Of a DNA stretch of 64,000 nucleotides, positions 51,006 through 61,000 are shown in pieces. Both the position numbers and the translations under genes were made by a program. Below the pieces are notes generated by a model, which did not search any database, was not told the origin of the DNA, and saw nothing but the letters and a program-made list of their open reading frames with translations. Position 1 is the first letter of the stretch. Every line of letters starts with the position of its first letter. Source of the stretch: Cupriavidus sp. (GTDB lineage: Bacteria; Pseudomonadota; Gammaproteobacteria; Burkholderiales; Burkholderiaceae); the NCBI GenBank assembly GCA_031181345.1, contig JAPSLC010000013.1:1-64000 (forward strand), in the 5' to 3' direction.

Positions 51006-51983
51006 TCACGGCCAGACAGGTACGCCGTCCAGCCCTGCGGTTTCTGGCAGGCCGCAGATCAGGTTCGCATTCTGCACCGCCTGACCGGCCGCTCCCTTGC
51101 CGAGATTGTCGACCACGCCCATTGCGATCACCAGGTTGCGCTCCGGATCGGCCGCATAACTGACGAACGCGAGATTCGAGCCGGTCGCCCATTTGGTTTG
51201 CGGCGGCTTGTCGGTGACGCGGACGAACGCCCGCCCGGCGTAGAACTGCCGGGCCGCATCCAGGCACTGGTCCGTCGTGGCGCGGCCGCGGCAGTAGATC
51301 GTGACAAGCACGCCGCGGGTCATCGGCACGAGGTGTGGCGTGAACACCAGCCCGGCCGCGCTGCCGCCACTCAGCCGCTCGATCGTCTCGGCAATCTCGG
51401 GCATGTGCACGTGCTTGAGCAGGCCGTAGGGCAACAGGTTCTCGTTGCTCTCGGCATAGCCGAACTTGCTGTCGGCGCCGCCCCGTCCGGCCCCGGAGAT
51501 GCCGGTCTTGGCGTCAATCACGATGTTGCCGGGCTCGATCAGCTTGTTGGCCAGCAGTGGCGCGAGCGCGTTCAGTGTCGCCGCGGGGAAGCAGCCCGGG
51601 TTGGCAACGCGGCTCCGACCCTCGATCTGGGCTGGCCAGACGTCGGCCAGACCGTACGCCCAACCGTCGACGTAGCGGTGGTCGCCGCCGATGTCGACGA
51701 CTTTCACGTCCTTGGGGACGCGCGCCAGCGCCTCGGCCGACGCCCCGGTGGGCAGCGACGCGAACAGAACGTCGAGCTTCGGCAGGGTCGCAGGGTCCCA
51801 CTTCTCGATCACCAGCTCGGCCAGCTTGGCCGGCACACCGGGAAAGCGGTCCACCAGCCGGGTGCCGGCGCTGCCCTCGCCCGCCGCGTAGACCAGCTCG
51901 AAAGACGGGTGGCTCGCGATCAGGCGCATCGCCTCGCCGCCGCCAAAACCGCTGATGCCGACAATTCCGACGCGAATGCTCAT
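51006..51983 (-). CDS. argC: N-acetyl-gamma-glutamyl-phosphate reductase (ArgC-like)
   Basis: A 325-aa protein. It has an N-terminal NADP fold (VGIVGISGFGGGEAMRLI) and catalytic Cys131 in VANPGCFPAATLNAL, with the conserved HVHMPEIAETIERL and TPHLVPMTRGV segments. It reduces N-acetylglutamyl phosphate to the semialdehyde in arginine synthesis. It differs from common ArgC at the nucleotide loop (SGFGGGE instead of SGYTGxE) and at DIGGDHRYVDGWAYG (usually DLSADFR). With no other arg gene nearby it may be a paralogue. The ribosome site is weak. Confidence 0.85.
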   Translation of the reverse strand: MSIRVGIVGISGFGGGEAMRLIASHPSFELVYAAGEGSAGTRLVDRFPGVPAKLAELVIEKWDPATLPKLDVLFASLPTGASAEALARVPKDVKVVDIGGDHRYVDGWAYGLADVWPAQIEGRSRVANPGCFPAATLNALAPLLANKLIEPGNIVIDAKTGISGAGRGGADSKFGYAESNENLLPYGLLKHVHMPEIAETIERLSGGSAAGLVFTPHLVPMTRGVLVTIYCRGRATTDQCLDAARQFYAGRAFVRVTDKPPQTKWATGSNLAFVSYAADPERNLVIAMGVVDNLGKGAAGQAVQNANLICGLPETAGLDGVPVWP

Positions 51984-52020
51984 GGTGTGTCCCGCTGCTG
52001 GAGTGAGTGAACGAGTCTGG

Positions 52021-52042
52021 GTCTATCGCGCTCGCGATAGAC
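52021..52042. promoter_or_regulatory. Perfect inverted repeat upstream of the argC-like gene
   Basis: GTCTATCGCG-CT-CGCGATAGAC is a perfect 10-bp inverted repeat with a 2-base centre, 38 bases before the argC-like start. Its position and symmetry suggest a repressor operator; the short loop argues against an RNA terminator. Confidence 0.55.
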
Positions 52043-52116
52043 GGCATGACCGCTGGAGCGGCGATTGTAGTGTATCGAGCCGACACCAGAGCAGCCAATG
52101 GACTTGCATGTTGGCG

Positions 52117-52165
52117 CGGGGACCCAGTGACTTGCCAGGACGCTGGGTCCCCGCCTGCGCGGGAA
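52117..52165. repeat. Intergenic inverted repeat, REP-like
   Basis: CGGGGACCCAG (52117-52127) pairs perfectly with CTGGGTCCCCG (52143-52153), directly followed by a CCCGCCTGCGCGGG-type hairpin. The second hairpin is, from memory, a common dispersed element in betaproteobacteria. It lies 26 bases after the phospholipase stop and may also act as its terminator. Confidence 0.5.
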
Positions 52166-52190
52166 CGACGTGATGGTTCGCCAGGGATTG

Positions 52191-54404
52191 TCAGCGGTCC
52201 GGCATCTGCCCCATCGCCGGATCGCTGACGAGATCCTTGCCGATCTCCATCCGTCCGGCAAAGCGGCGGCGGAATGCCGGGCTCGCATCGCAGGTCACGA
52301 CGAAGTCGTACCAGCAGCCGGAGTCGCCAATCGCCCATTCGAACTCGACGACCTTGCCGGGGGCGACCATCTTCGTCCACGGGCCATCGTTGCGGTAGGC
52401 CAGCGCTTCGGCCGTGAAGCGGATCGGCCGGCGACCGTTGTTATGCAGCTTGACCTGCACGGTGGGCCGCTCGCACGGGTTGTAGCAGACCTGGATCTCC
52501 GGCATGGCCTCGCCCTGCTCCGCCGCATCGCCGACGAAGCTGCGGTGATAGCCGTTCGGTCCCAGCACCCACAGGTCGTACTTGCCGCCGTCGCCGCTCA
52601 GATCCCAGACGTCGTCCAGCATCTTGCCGGCCTCGACCACGATGCGCCGCGGAATGCGGTCCAGATGCAGGCGATCGTAGACATGGAACACGGCGCCGGC
52701 GCTGCGCGCGCTGGCGTTGGCAAACAGCATCTGCACCGTGTTGTTGCGTGCATCGACGCGCGCGCTGGTGTGCAGTTCGTAGGGCAGCGCGCGCGACGGA
52801 CGCGTGCCGGCGTCCTGCACCGGCAGCTCGGGCGTGGCCGGCACCGGGATCTTGGGCATGGCCTGCTGCGCGGCCGTCAGGCTGGTGGCCTCGGCGCGCG
52901 TGGTGCGGCCCGCCAGCTCCGGCAGCGGGTTGGCGTTCGGCGTCGCGAAATTGAACGCGCTGGTCAGGTCGCCGCACACCGCACGGCGGTACGGGCTGAT
53001 CTGCGGCTCCATCACGCCGAAGCGCGCCTCGAGGAAGCGGATCACCGAGGTATGGTCGAACACCTCCGAATTGACCCAGCCGCCGCGGCTCCATGGCGAC
53101 ACGATCCACATCGGCACGCGCGGGCCAGGACCGTAGGGACGGCCGTCACGGGCCGGCTGCTTGGGCGTCGCCGGCTGATAGTCGTGGTATTCGAAGGCCA
53201 TCTGCGCATCCGACAGCGTCGATTTGCCGGCGACGGTGCCATCGGGATTGCGCGACGGCGCGGTCGGCGGCGGCAGGTGGTCGAAGAAGCCGTCGTTTTC
53301 GTCGTAGTTGATGATCAGCGCGGTCTTGCTCCATACCTCCGGGTCCGAGGTCAGCGCATCGAGAATGGCCTGCACATACCAGCCGCCCTTGGCCGGGCTC
53401 GACGGCCCGGGGTGCTCGCTGAACTCGGCCGGCGGGATGATCCACGACACTTCTGGCAGACGGCCGTTCTGCACGTCGTCGCGCAGCGATTGCAGGAAGC
53501 CGCCATCGGCCATCGTGTTGCAGAAGCCCTTGGCAAACGGGCTGTAGCGATCGTCGATCGCGGGATCGTACGGCGGATTGAAGCCCGGCGCGTTGGTGTT
53601 CGATACCTGCCGTCCCGCCGGCATCTTCTCCATCTCGGCGCGCCAATGACGGAAGCTCATCATCTGGTTGCAGCCGAAGTTGTCGGGGATGTTCTGGTAG
53701 ACCTTCCAGCTGACGCCGGCGGCCTGCAGGCGATCCGCATAGGTCTCCCAGGTCCAGCCTTCCGTCGACGGACCCACGTCGGCGCCGCCATTGAACTCGT
53801 TGACCGTGACGGCGACGTTGTCACCGGTCGGGCCGTTCGAGCCGGTCCAGTAGAACAGGCGGTTGGCGATGGTGCCGGTATGAATGCCGCAATGGTAGGC
53901 ATCGCACAGCGTGAAGGCAGCGGCCAGCGCGCGCTGGAACGTCACCTCCTCGTCATCGTAATAGCCCATCGACAGCGGCTGCTTGGCGACCGGCCAGCGG
54001 TCCATGCGGCCGTGGTCCCACGCCGCCTGCGAGTCGGCCCAGTTGTGCGGCGTGCCGCCGGCGCGCTGGGCGTTGCCGGCTGTCTCGTCCAGGTGGTACG
54101 GCGTGATGATGTTGCCGTTCGCATCGGTCTGGTACAGCGCGGTGCGGCCGTTGCGCAACGGAATCGGGAAGCGGTCGCCGTAACCCCGCACGCCCTTGAA
54201 GGTGCCGAAATAGCTGTCGAACGAACGGTTTTCGAGCATCACCATCACGACGTGCTTGACGTCCTTGATGGTGCCGGTCGCATTGTGGGCTTCGATCGCC
54301 AGTGCACGCCGGATGGCGGGCGGGAAGCTCGCCAGCACGGCGGCCGCGGCCCCGGTGCCCAGCGAGGCCTTCAGGAATTGTCGCTTCGACGGATTGAATG
54401 TCAT
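52191..54404 (-). CDS. Phosphocholine-specific phospholipase C
   Basis: A 737-aa protein from the ATG at 54404. The N-terminus SKRQFLKASLGTGAAAAVLA is a Tat-type signal, but with Lys-Arg in place of Arg-Arg. The phosphoesterase domain follows: HVVMVMLENRSFDSYFGTFK near 50, TGSNGPTGDN, SWKVYQNIPDNFGCN, WIIPPAEFSEHPGPSSP, and LIINYDENDGFFDHLPPP near 370. Two C-terminal beta domains (about 540-735) complete the usual layout. It should be exported and cleave phosphatidylcholine or sphingomyelin to phosphocholine. A small lipoprotein gene lies 32 bases upstream on the same strand. Confidence 0.92.
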   Translation of the reverse strand: MTFNPSKRQFLKASLGTGAAAAVLASFPPAIRRALAIEAHNATGTIKDVKHVVMVMLENRSFDSYFGTFKGVRGYGDRFPIPLRNGRTALYQTDANGNIITPYHLDETAGNAQRAGGTPHNWADSQAAWDHGRMDRWPVAKQPLSMGYYDDEEVTFQRALAAAFTLCDAYHCGIHTGTIANRLFYWTGSNGPTGDNVAVTVNEFNGGADVGPSTEGWTWETYADRLQAAGVSWKVYQNIPDNFGCNQMMSFRHWRAEMEKMPAGRQVSNTNAPGFNPPYDPAIDDRYSPFAKGFCNTMADGGFLQSLRDDVQNGRLPEVSWIIPPAEFSEHPGPSSPAKGGWYVQAILDALTSDPEVWSKTALIINYDENDGFFDHLPPPTAPSRNPDGTVAGKSTLSDAQMAFEYHDYQPATPKQPARDGRPYGPGPRVPMWIVSPWSRGGWVNSEVFDHTSVIRFLEARFGVMEPQISPYRRAVCGDLTSAFNFATPNANPLPELAGRTTRAEATSLTAAQQAMPKIPVPATPELPVQDAGTRPSRALPYELHTSARVDARNNTVQMLFANASARSAGAVFHVYDRLHLDRIPRRIVVEAGKMLDDVWDLSGDGGKYDLWVLGPNGYHRSFVGDAAEQGEAMPEIQVCYNPCERPTVQVKLHNNGRRPIRFTAEALAYRNDGPWTKMVAPGKVVEFEWAIGDSGCWYDFVVTCDASPAFRRRFAGRMEIGKDLVSDPAMGQMPDR

Positions 54405-54436
54405 GGCGGATTCTTTTTCGTTGGGACGGTGGGCGG

Positions 54437-54643
54437 TCAGGGCGCGCAACGGCTCGAGCAGTTGCCCGGCTTGCCGGGCAACTTGCCGCTCGGATTGGTG
54501 GTGTCGGGGGCGGCCGAAGGCGACAGGGTCGCACCATCGTCGCCACCGCCGCAGCCGGCCAGCAGCAGCGCGGTGACAAGGGCACCAGCCGCGAGCCGCA
54601 GCGTCGGACGGCGCAGCGATGGCGGCGCAAAGGTAGGGAGCAT
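54437..54643 (-). CDS. Tiny lipoprotein preceding phospholipase C
   Basis: A 68-aa protein from the ATG at 54643; GGAG lies 10 bases upstream. Signal RLAAGALVTALLLAGC with lipobox LAGC near residue 32, then a Gly/Asp/Pro-rich mature part of about 37 residues ending KPGNCSSRCAP with a CSSRC pair. The gene is 32 bases before the phospholipase start and co-oriented, so they are probably one transcript. It may help release, anchor or fold the enzyme; I know no family. Confidence 0.7.
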   Translation of the reverse strand: MLPTFAPPSLRRPTLRLAAGALVTALLLAGCGGGDDGATLSPSAAPDTTNPSGKLPGKPGNCSSRCAP

Positions 54644-54930
54644 GGGTCGGGTCTCCAGGACATGGGGGACGGGGACAGCATTGTTCGCGTCGTGCCTTCT
54701 GCCTGGCGTCGACACGGCAGGCACCGGATCGATACACGGCCGCCAGCGGGCAGGACAACCCCATTGTTGATAGCTCAAATGTCAGTTCCTTGACACAAAG
54801 CCGCGACTACGAATCCTCGTTGCCACGTGTCCGGCGATGGCGCATTCAACGCGCCTCATCGATGTGGAACGAGCCCCAAGCGAGCCCCAGCGAGACGCAA
54901 CAAGCCCCAAGCGAGCCCAGAAGGAGCCCC
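54644..54930. other. Intergenic stretch with a 16-bp direct repeat
   Basis: Between the lipoprotein gene and the autotransporter terminator I see no gene. AGCCCCAAGCGAGCCC occurs twice, at 54872-54887 and 54903-54918. The phospholipase promoter should lie in 54644-54860, but no clear sigma-70 boxes are visible. Confidence 0.5.
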
Positions 54931-54963
54931 CAACAAAAAAGCGCACGGCGAATCGCCGTGCGC
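54931..54963 (-). terminator. Rho-independent terminator of the autotransporter gene
   Basis: Read on the minus strand, GCGCACGGCG-ATT-CGCCGTGCGC is a perfect 10-bp stem with a 3-base loop, followed by TTTTTTGTTG. It begins 53 bases after the autotransporter stop codon. Confidence 0.92.
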
Positions 54964-55016
54964 TCCTTGCCTGTCGAGATGGCAAGGTCCGGCCGCGAAG
55001 CCGGACCCTGTGTACG

Positions 55017-58000
55017 TCAGAACAACACCTTCAGCGAAGCCTTGACGGTCTGCGCGCGCGAGTTGCCCGCGAACTGGCCGCTATAGCTCAGCCCCATCGT
55101 CGTGGCCTTGCCGACCTTGATGTCGAGCCCGGCATTGACGACCGCCGCATCGTCGGCGATCGGCACACCGGCCACGCCGAACTGGTCTCCGCCGCGCATG
55201 GCCAGCGTCGACATCGGCGTGCGGTCGCCGAAGGCATGGCGCCATCCGAGCGAGCCGCGCAGCGTGCCGGTCAGGCGGCCCAGCGAGATGTCCGCCGTGG
55301 TACGCAGGCCCAGCGTGCTGAACGTGACGTCGCTGGTGTTGCCCGGGCTCGCCAGCGCCGCCGCCCCGCCCTGCTCATCGAATCCGCGCGTATCCAGATT
55401 GACGTGGGCGACATTGACGAACGGCTCGTACGAGTACCGGCCGGCATCGATGCGGTAACCCAGGTCGCCGAAGACCTGCGCCATGCCGGCGCGGTAGTCC
55501 GCCTTCGCATGATCGCGGAAGCCAGCGAAGTTGACCGAGCGCGACGTGCCGATGTCCTGCCAGGTATAGGCGGCACCGGTGCGCAGCCCCAGTGCGCCCC
55601 ACTGCCCGCCGCCATAGATGCCGGCGTGGTAGTTGTCGATCGAGCCGGACGAATGGCGCGAATCGACGTCGACGTTGGTGTGGCTGTAGCCGGCCAGCAC
55701 GCCGACGCGCCAGTTCTGCGATACCGCGGAATCCGCGCCGAGCAGAATGCCGCCGGTGCTGCTGTCCATCGCGCCGGCATTGCCGTTGCCATCGTGGCTG
55801 CCCCAGGCGCCGAACACCCGCACCCAGCCGCTCGGGCGGCTCGACTCGGGACCGCAGTCGCTGCCACCGCGAGCGTCGCGCCGGTCTCCTTCCGAGCCGA
55901 CCGCGCAGAACGCCTCGCGCAAGCGGTCGGTGGCGGCATCGCGAACGAAGCGGCTCTCCTCGATCGACGCGGTCCGGATCGACGCGTGGATCTCGCCCGA
56001 GAGCTGGTCGAACGCGTTGCGCGCCGCCGCGTCGTCGGTCAGGTTCAGTACCGCGGTCTTCAGCGGATTGTCGCCAGCCAGGCTGTCGACCCCGCGGCCG
56101 GCCGCGATCTGGTTGGGCGTCTGGCCCGCGCTGTCGATCGCGCGGGCCTGCTGCACCACCAGATACGCGTTGTTGGCATCGTAGTCGCCGCGCAGGCCCA
56201 TGAAGGCGGTCACCGCGGTATCGCCGGTCAGCGTGAAGGCACCATGCAAGCCGCCCGCGGCGGACAGCACCGCGTAGCGCGTGCCGGCCACGTAGGCGGC
56301 GTTGCTGGTCTTGGTCACGTTCAGGCGCGCGCCCTCGGCCAGCGTGGCGCTGCCCGACACCGCGATGCGATCGGACGCACTGGAGGTCGGATCGACATGC
56401 GCCTGGTAGACGCCGTCGGCCTGCTGCACGTAGTTGCCGTTGACGGTCAGCGTGCCGCTGCCGTTGCCCGCCGGCGCCACGGTCGCGCCGGCCGCGACCG
56501 TGGTCAAGCCGACCGTGCCGGTACCGGCGAGGGCTGCGCCTTGCTGCACCGAGACCGGCGAGCTGGCGATCGCGCCGTTGACCGTCAGCGTGCCGCCGGC
56601 CACCGTGGTGGCGCCGGTGTAGTCGCTGGTGCCGCCCAGCACCAGCGTGCCGGCATCGGTCTTGGTCAGGCCGCTGGTGCCGCTCAGCGCCGCGTTGATG
56701 GTCGCGACATAGTTGGCGCCATCGGCGGTGCCGTCGCCGACGCGAATGGTCGCGTCGGTGCCGGTCAGCGCGATGCGATCGCCCTCGACGGTATAGCCGT
56801 CGGAGGCGAACTGCATGCCGGACGCCTCGACCTGCCCCTGGCTGTTGTCGACCGTGACCTTGCCGGCGGTACCGGCGAAGACCGCGAAGCCGCCATTGCC
56901 GAACGCGGCATTGGTGCCGCCATCGGCCTCGGTCCAGTTGTCGTCGCCCGAGGCACGCCAGACGCCGTCACCGCCGGTGATGCGGCCATCGCCGCGGCCA
57001 CCGGCATCGCCGTCCCAGAAGTTCAGCGCGTTGTTGGAGGCGTTGACCAGGTTGACCTGCTTGTCGATCGACGTCTGCACGGTCGCACGCGAGCCGGTCG
57101 GCAGCGAGCCAAGACCCAGCGTGCCGCCGAGCAGGTTGCCGCCATAGCTGATGACGCGGTACACGCCCGGACCGAAGGCGCCGCCCGCGGCGGTCTTGAC
57201 GTTCAGCGTGCCGCCCAGGCTCAGGTCGCCGGCCACCTCGACCAGATCGTTCAGCGGACCGCCGACGGTGTTGGCGCGGCCAAAGTCAACGTCCAGGGCC
57301 GAGCCTGCCTGCAGCGCGAGGTTGCCGTTGATGGTCAGCGTGCCGGGGTTGCCGGCTGCCGATCCTGGCGCCAGCTTGGCGCCGCTGGCAACGCTGACGT
57401 CGCCACCGATGATGCCGCTGCCGCCCAGCGTGCCGGCGTTGACGGTCGTCGCACCAGTGGCCAGCGACTGATCGCCCTGGATCAGCAGCGTGCCGTTGTT
57501 GACGGTCGTCGTGCCGCCATAGCTGTTGGCCGCGGTCAGGATGGTCGTGCCCGCGCCGTCCTGGCTGACACCGCCGGTGCCCGAGATGGTGCCATTGAAG
57601 GCCAGCGTATCGGCGCGGTTGAACGCCAGCGTGCCGTTGTTCGTCACATCGCCCGCGATCATGCCGCTGGTGCCGCCATTGCCAAGCTGCAGCGTGCCAG
57701 CCTCGATCATGGTGCCGCCGCTGTAGCTGTGCTCGGCGGTCACGATCGTGGTGCCGCTGCCCGACTGCCGGAGTGCGCCGGTGCCGGAGATCGTGCCGTC
57801 GAACGTCACGGTGTCGGTCCGGTTGAACGCCAGCGTGCCGTTGTTGGTCACGTTGCCGGCCAGGCTGCCGGTGGTACCGCCGGTGCCGACCTGCAGCGTG
57901 CCGGCGGCGATGGTGGTGCCGCCGGTGTGGGTCGCATCGCCGGCGAGCGCCAGCGTGCCGGTGCCGTCCTTGGTCAGCGCCCCTGCCCCGGCCATCGCGC

Positions 58001-61000
58001 CACCGAAGGTCGCGGTGGTACCGGCATCGGTCAGGATCGTACCGTTGCTGGCCAGCGTCACCGTGCGGCCGCTGCTCAGGTCCGCCGTGGTCTGCAGCGT
58101 GCCGCCGTTCAGCGTCAGGCCGCCGGACGCATCGCCCAGATTGGCATCGGCCGAGATGCTGACCGTGCCGCCGTCGATCCTGGTGCCGCCGAAGTAGGTG
58201 TTGGTGCCTTCGAGTACCAGCTTGCCCAGATCGGTCTTGACCAGCTCGCTGCCGCCGCTCAGGTTCGATGCGATGGTCGCGGTATAGCCGGCGCCATCGA
58301 CGGTACCGTCGCCCACGCGGATGGTCGCCTGCGTGCCGGACAGCCCGATCGCGTCGCCTTCGATCCGATAACCGTCGGTGGCGAACTGCATGCCGGCCAC
58401 GTTCACGTTGCCCTGGCTGTCGTCCACGGTGACGGTACCCGCGTTGCCGGCGAAGACCGCGAAGCTCTGGTCCTGGAACGGCGCATTGGCGTTGCCGCTG
58501 TCCGTGGTCCAGTTGTCCTGGCTCAGGCCGGCCTGCCAGGTGCCGTTGCCACCGCTGATCTGGCCGTCGTTCCTGCCGCCGGCGTCGCCGTCCCAGTAGT
58601 TCAGCGCCAGTCCCGCGGTGTTGACCAGGTTGACCTGCTTGTCGATCGAGGTCTGCAGGAAGTAGTCCGGCGAACTGACGGCCACCGGATTATTGACCAG
58701 CGTGCCGCCATAGCTGATCACGCGATACAGGCCCGGACCGAAGTTGCCGCCGGCGCTCTCCGACACGTTCAGCGTGCCGCCCAGCGTCAGGTCGCCGCCG
58801 ACCTCGATCAGATCGTTGTAGGCGCCGCCCACCACGCCGGCCTGGCCGAAGTCGTAGCGCATGTTGGCCGCCGATGCCAGCGTCAGGTCGCCATTGATCG
58901 TCAGCGTGCCCGGCACGTTGGTGGTGCCGCCCGGGGCCACGCTGGCGCCATCGACCACGGTCACGTCGCCACCGATGATGCCGGTGCCGCCCAGCGTGCC
59001 GGCATTGACGGTCGTCGAACCGGTGGCGCCCGACTGGTCGCCCTGGATCAGCAGCGTGCCGTTGTTGACCGTGGTCGTGCCGCCGTAGTGGTTGGCTGCG
59101 GTCAGGATGGTCGTGCCGGTGCCGTCCTGGCTGACACCGCCGGTGCCCGAGATGGTGCCGCCGAACGTCACCGTATCGGCGCGGTTGAACGCCAGCCTGC
59201 CGTGGGTCGTCACGTCGCCCGCGATCATGCCGCTGCTGCCGCCATTGCCCAGTTGCAGCGTGCCGGCCTCGATCGTGGTGCCGCCGCTGTAGCTGTGATC
59301 GGCGCTCAGGATCGTGATGCCGCTTCCCGCTTGCCTGAGCGCACCGGAGCCGGCAATCGTGCCGTCGAACGTCACGGTGTCGGTCCGGTTGAACGCCAGC
59401 GTGCCGTTGTTCAGCACGTTGCCGGCCAGGCTGCCGGAGGTGCCCCCAGCGCCGACCTGCAGCGTGCCGGCGGCAATGGAGGTGCCGCCGGTGTGGGTGG
59501 CATCGCCGGCCAGCGCCAGCGTGCCGGCGCCGTCCTTGGTCAGCGCACCGAGCCCCGCGACCCCACCGTTCAGCGTCGCCGTGGTGCCGGCATCGGTCAG
59601 CATCGTGCCGTTGCCTTCCAGCGTCACCGCGCGTGCGCTGGACAGATCCGCCGTGGTCTGCAGCGTGCCGTTGTTCAGCGTCAGGCCACCACTCGCATCG
59701 CCCAGGTTGGCATCGGCCGCGATGCTGACCGTGCCGCCTTCGATGCGGGTGCCGCCGGTGTAGGTGTTGGCGCCTTCGAGTACCAGCCTGCCCTGATCGG
59801 TCTTGACCAGCTCGCTCGTGCCGCTCAGGTTCGACGCGACCGTGGCCGTGTAGCCGGCGCCGACGCTGCTGCCATCGCCGACGCGCATGGTCGCCTGCGT
59901 GCCGGTCAGTGCAATGTCGTCCCCCTGGATGCGGTAGCCGTCGGAGGCGAACTGCATGCCCGAGGCCTGCACGGCGCCGTTGCCGTTGTCGACCGTCACG
60001 GTGCCGGCAGTGCCGGCGAAGATCGCAAAGCTGCCGTTGGCGTAGTCGCCGTTGATCGTGCCCGCTTCCCCGGTCCAGTTTGTGTCGCCGGTGGCGCGCC
60101 ATGTCCCGCTGCCGCCGTTGACCGCCGCATTGTTCTTCGGACCGGCATCGCCATCCCAGAAGTTCAGCGACAGCCCGGTGGAATTGACGAGGTTCACCTG
60201 GTTGGCAATAGACGTCTGCAGCGAGAGCCCGCTCGACGGCGACAGCGTCGCGCCCTGGTCGTTCAGCGCGCCCGCATAGCTGATCACGCGATAGATGCCG
60301 GGCCCGAAATTGCCTCCCGAACTTTGCGAGACGTTGATGGTGCCGTCCAGCGTCAGATTGCCCCCCACGTTGACCAGATCGTTCCACTGGCCGCCGACCA
60401 CGTTGGCCTCGCCGAAATTGACGTTGAGGTTGGCATTCGGACCCAATTGCAGGCCGCCGTTGATGGAGAGCGTGCCCGGTGCCCCCGCTGCGTTGCCGGG
60501 GCTGAGCGTGCCGCCGTCGGCAACGGTCACGGCGCCGCCGATGGTGCCGATGCCGCCCAGCGTCGCGCCGCTGGCCACCGAGGTCATGCCGGTGGCGCCG
60601 GACTGGTTGCCGTTGACCAGCAAGGTACCCGACTGCACGTTGGTGGCGCCGGTATAGGTATTGGTGCCGGTCAGCGTGGTCGTGCCGGTGCCGACCTGGT
60701 TTACCACACCGCTGCCGGAGATCGTCCCGGCAAAGGTGTATGCGTCCGACCGGTTGAATGCCAGCGTGCCGTTGTTGGCGATGTTGCCGGCCAGCGTGCC
60801 CGTGGTGGTGCCGTTGCCGATCTGCAGCGTACCCGCATCGATGATCGTGCCGCTGGAATACGCGTGATTGCCGGTCAGCGTCAGCACCCCGCTGTTCTGC
60901 TTGTTAAGCGTTTCGAACGCGCTGATACGGGCGCCGTCGAGCGTGAGCGCCGCCGCGTTGTTGACGGCCAGCGTATCGGCGCCGCCGCCGCCGGTCACAC

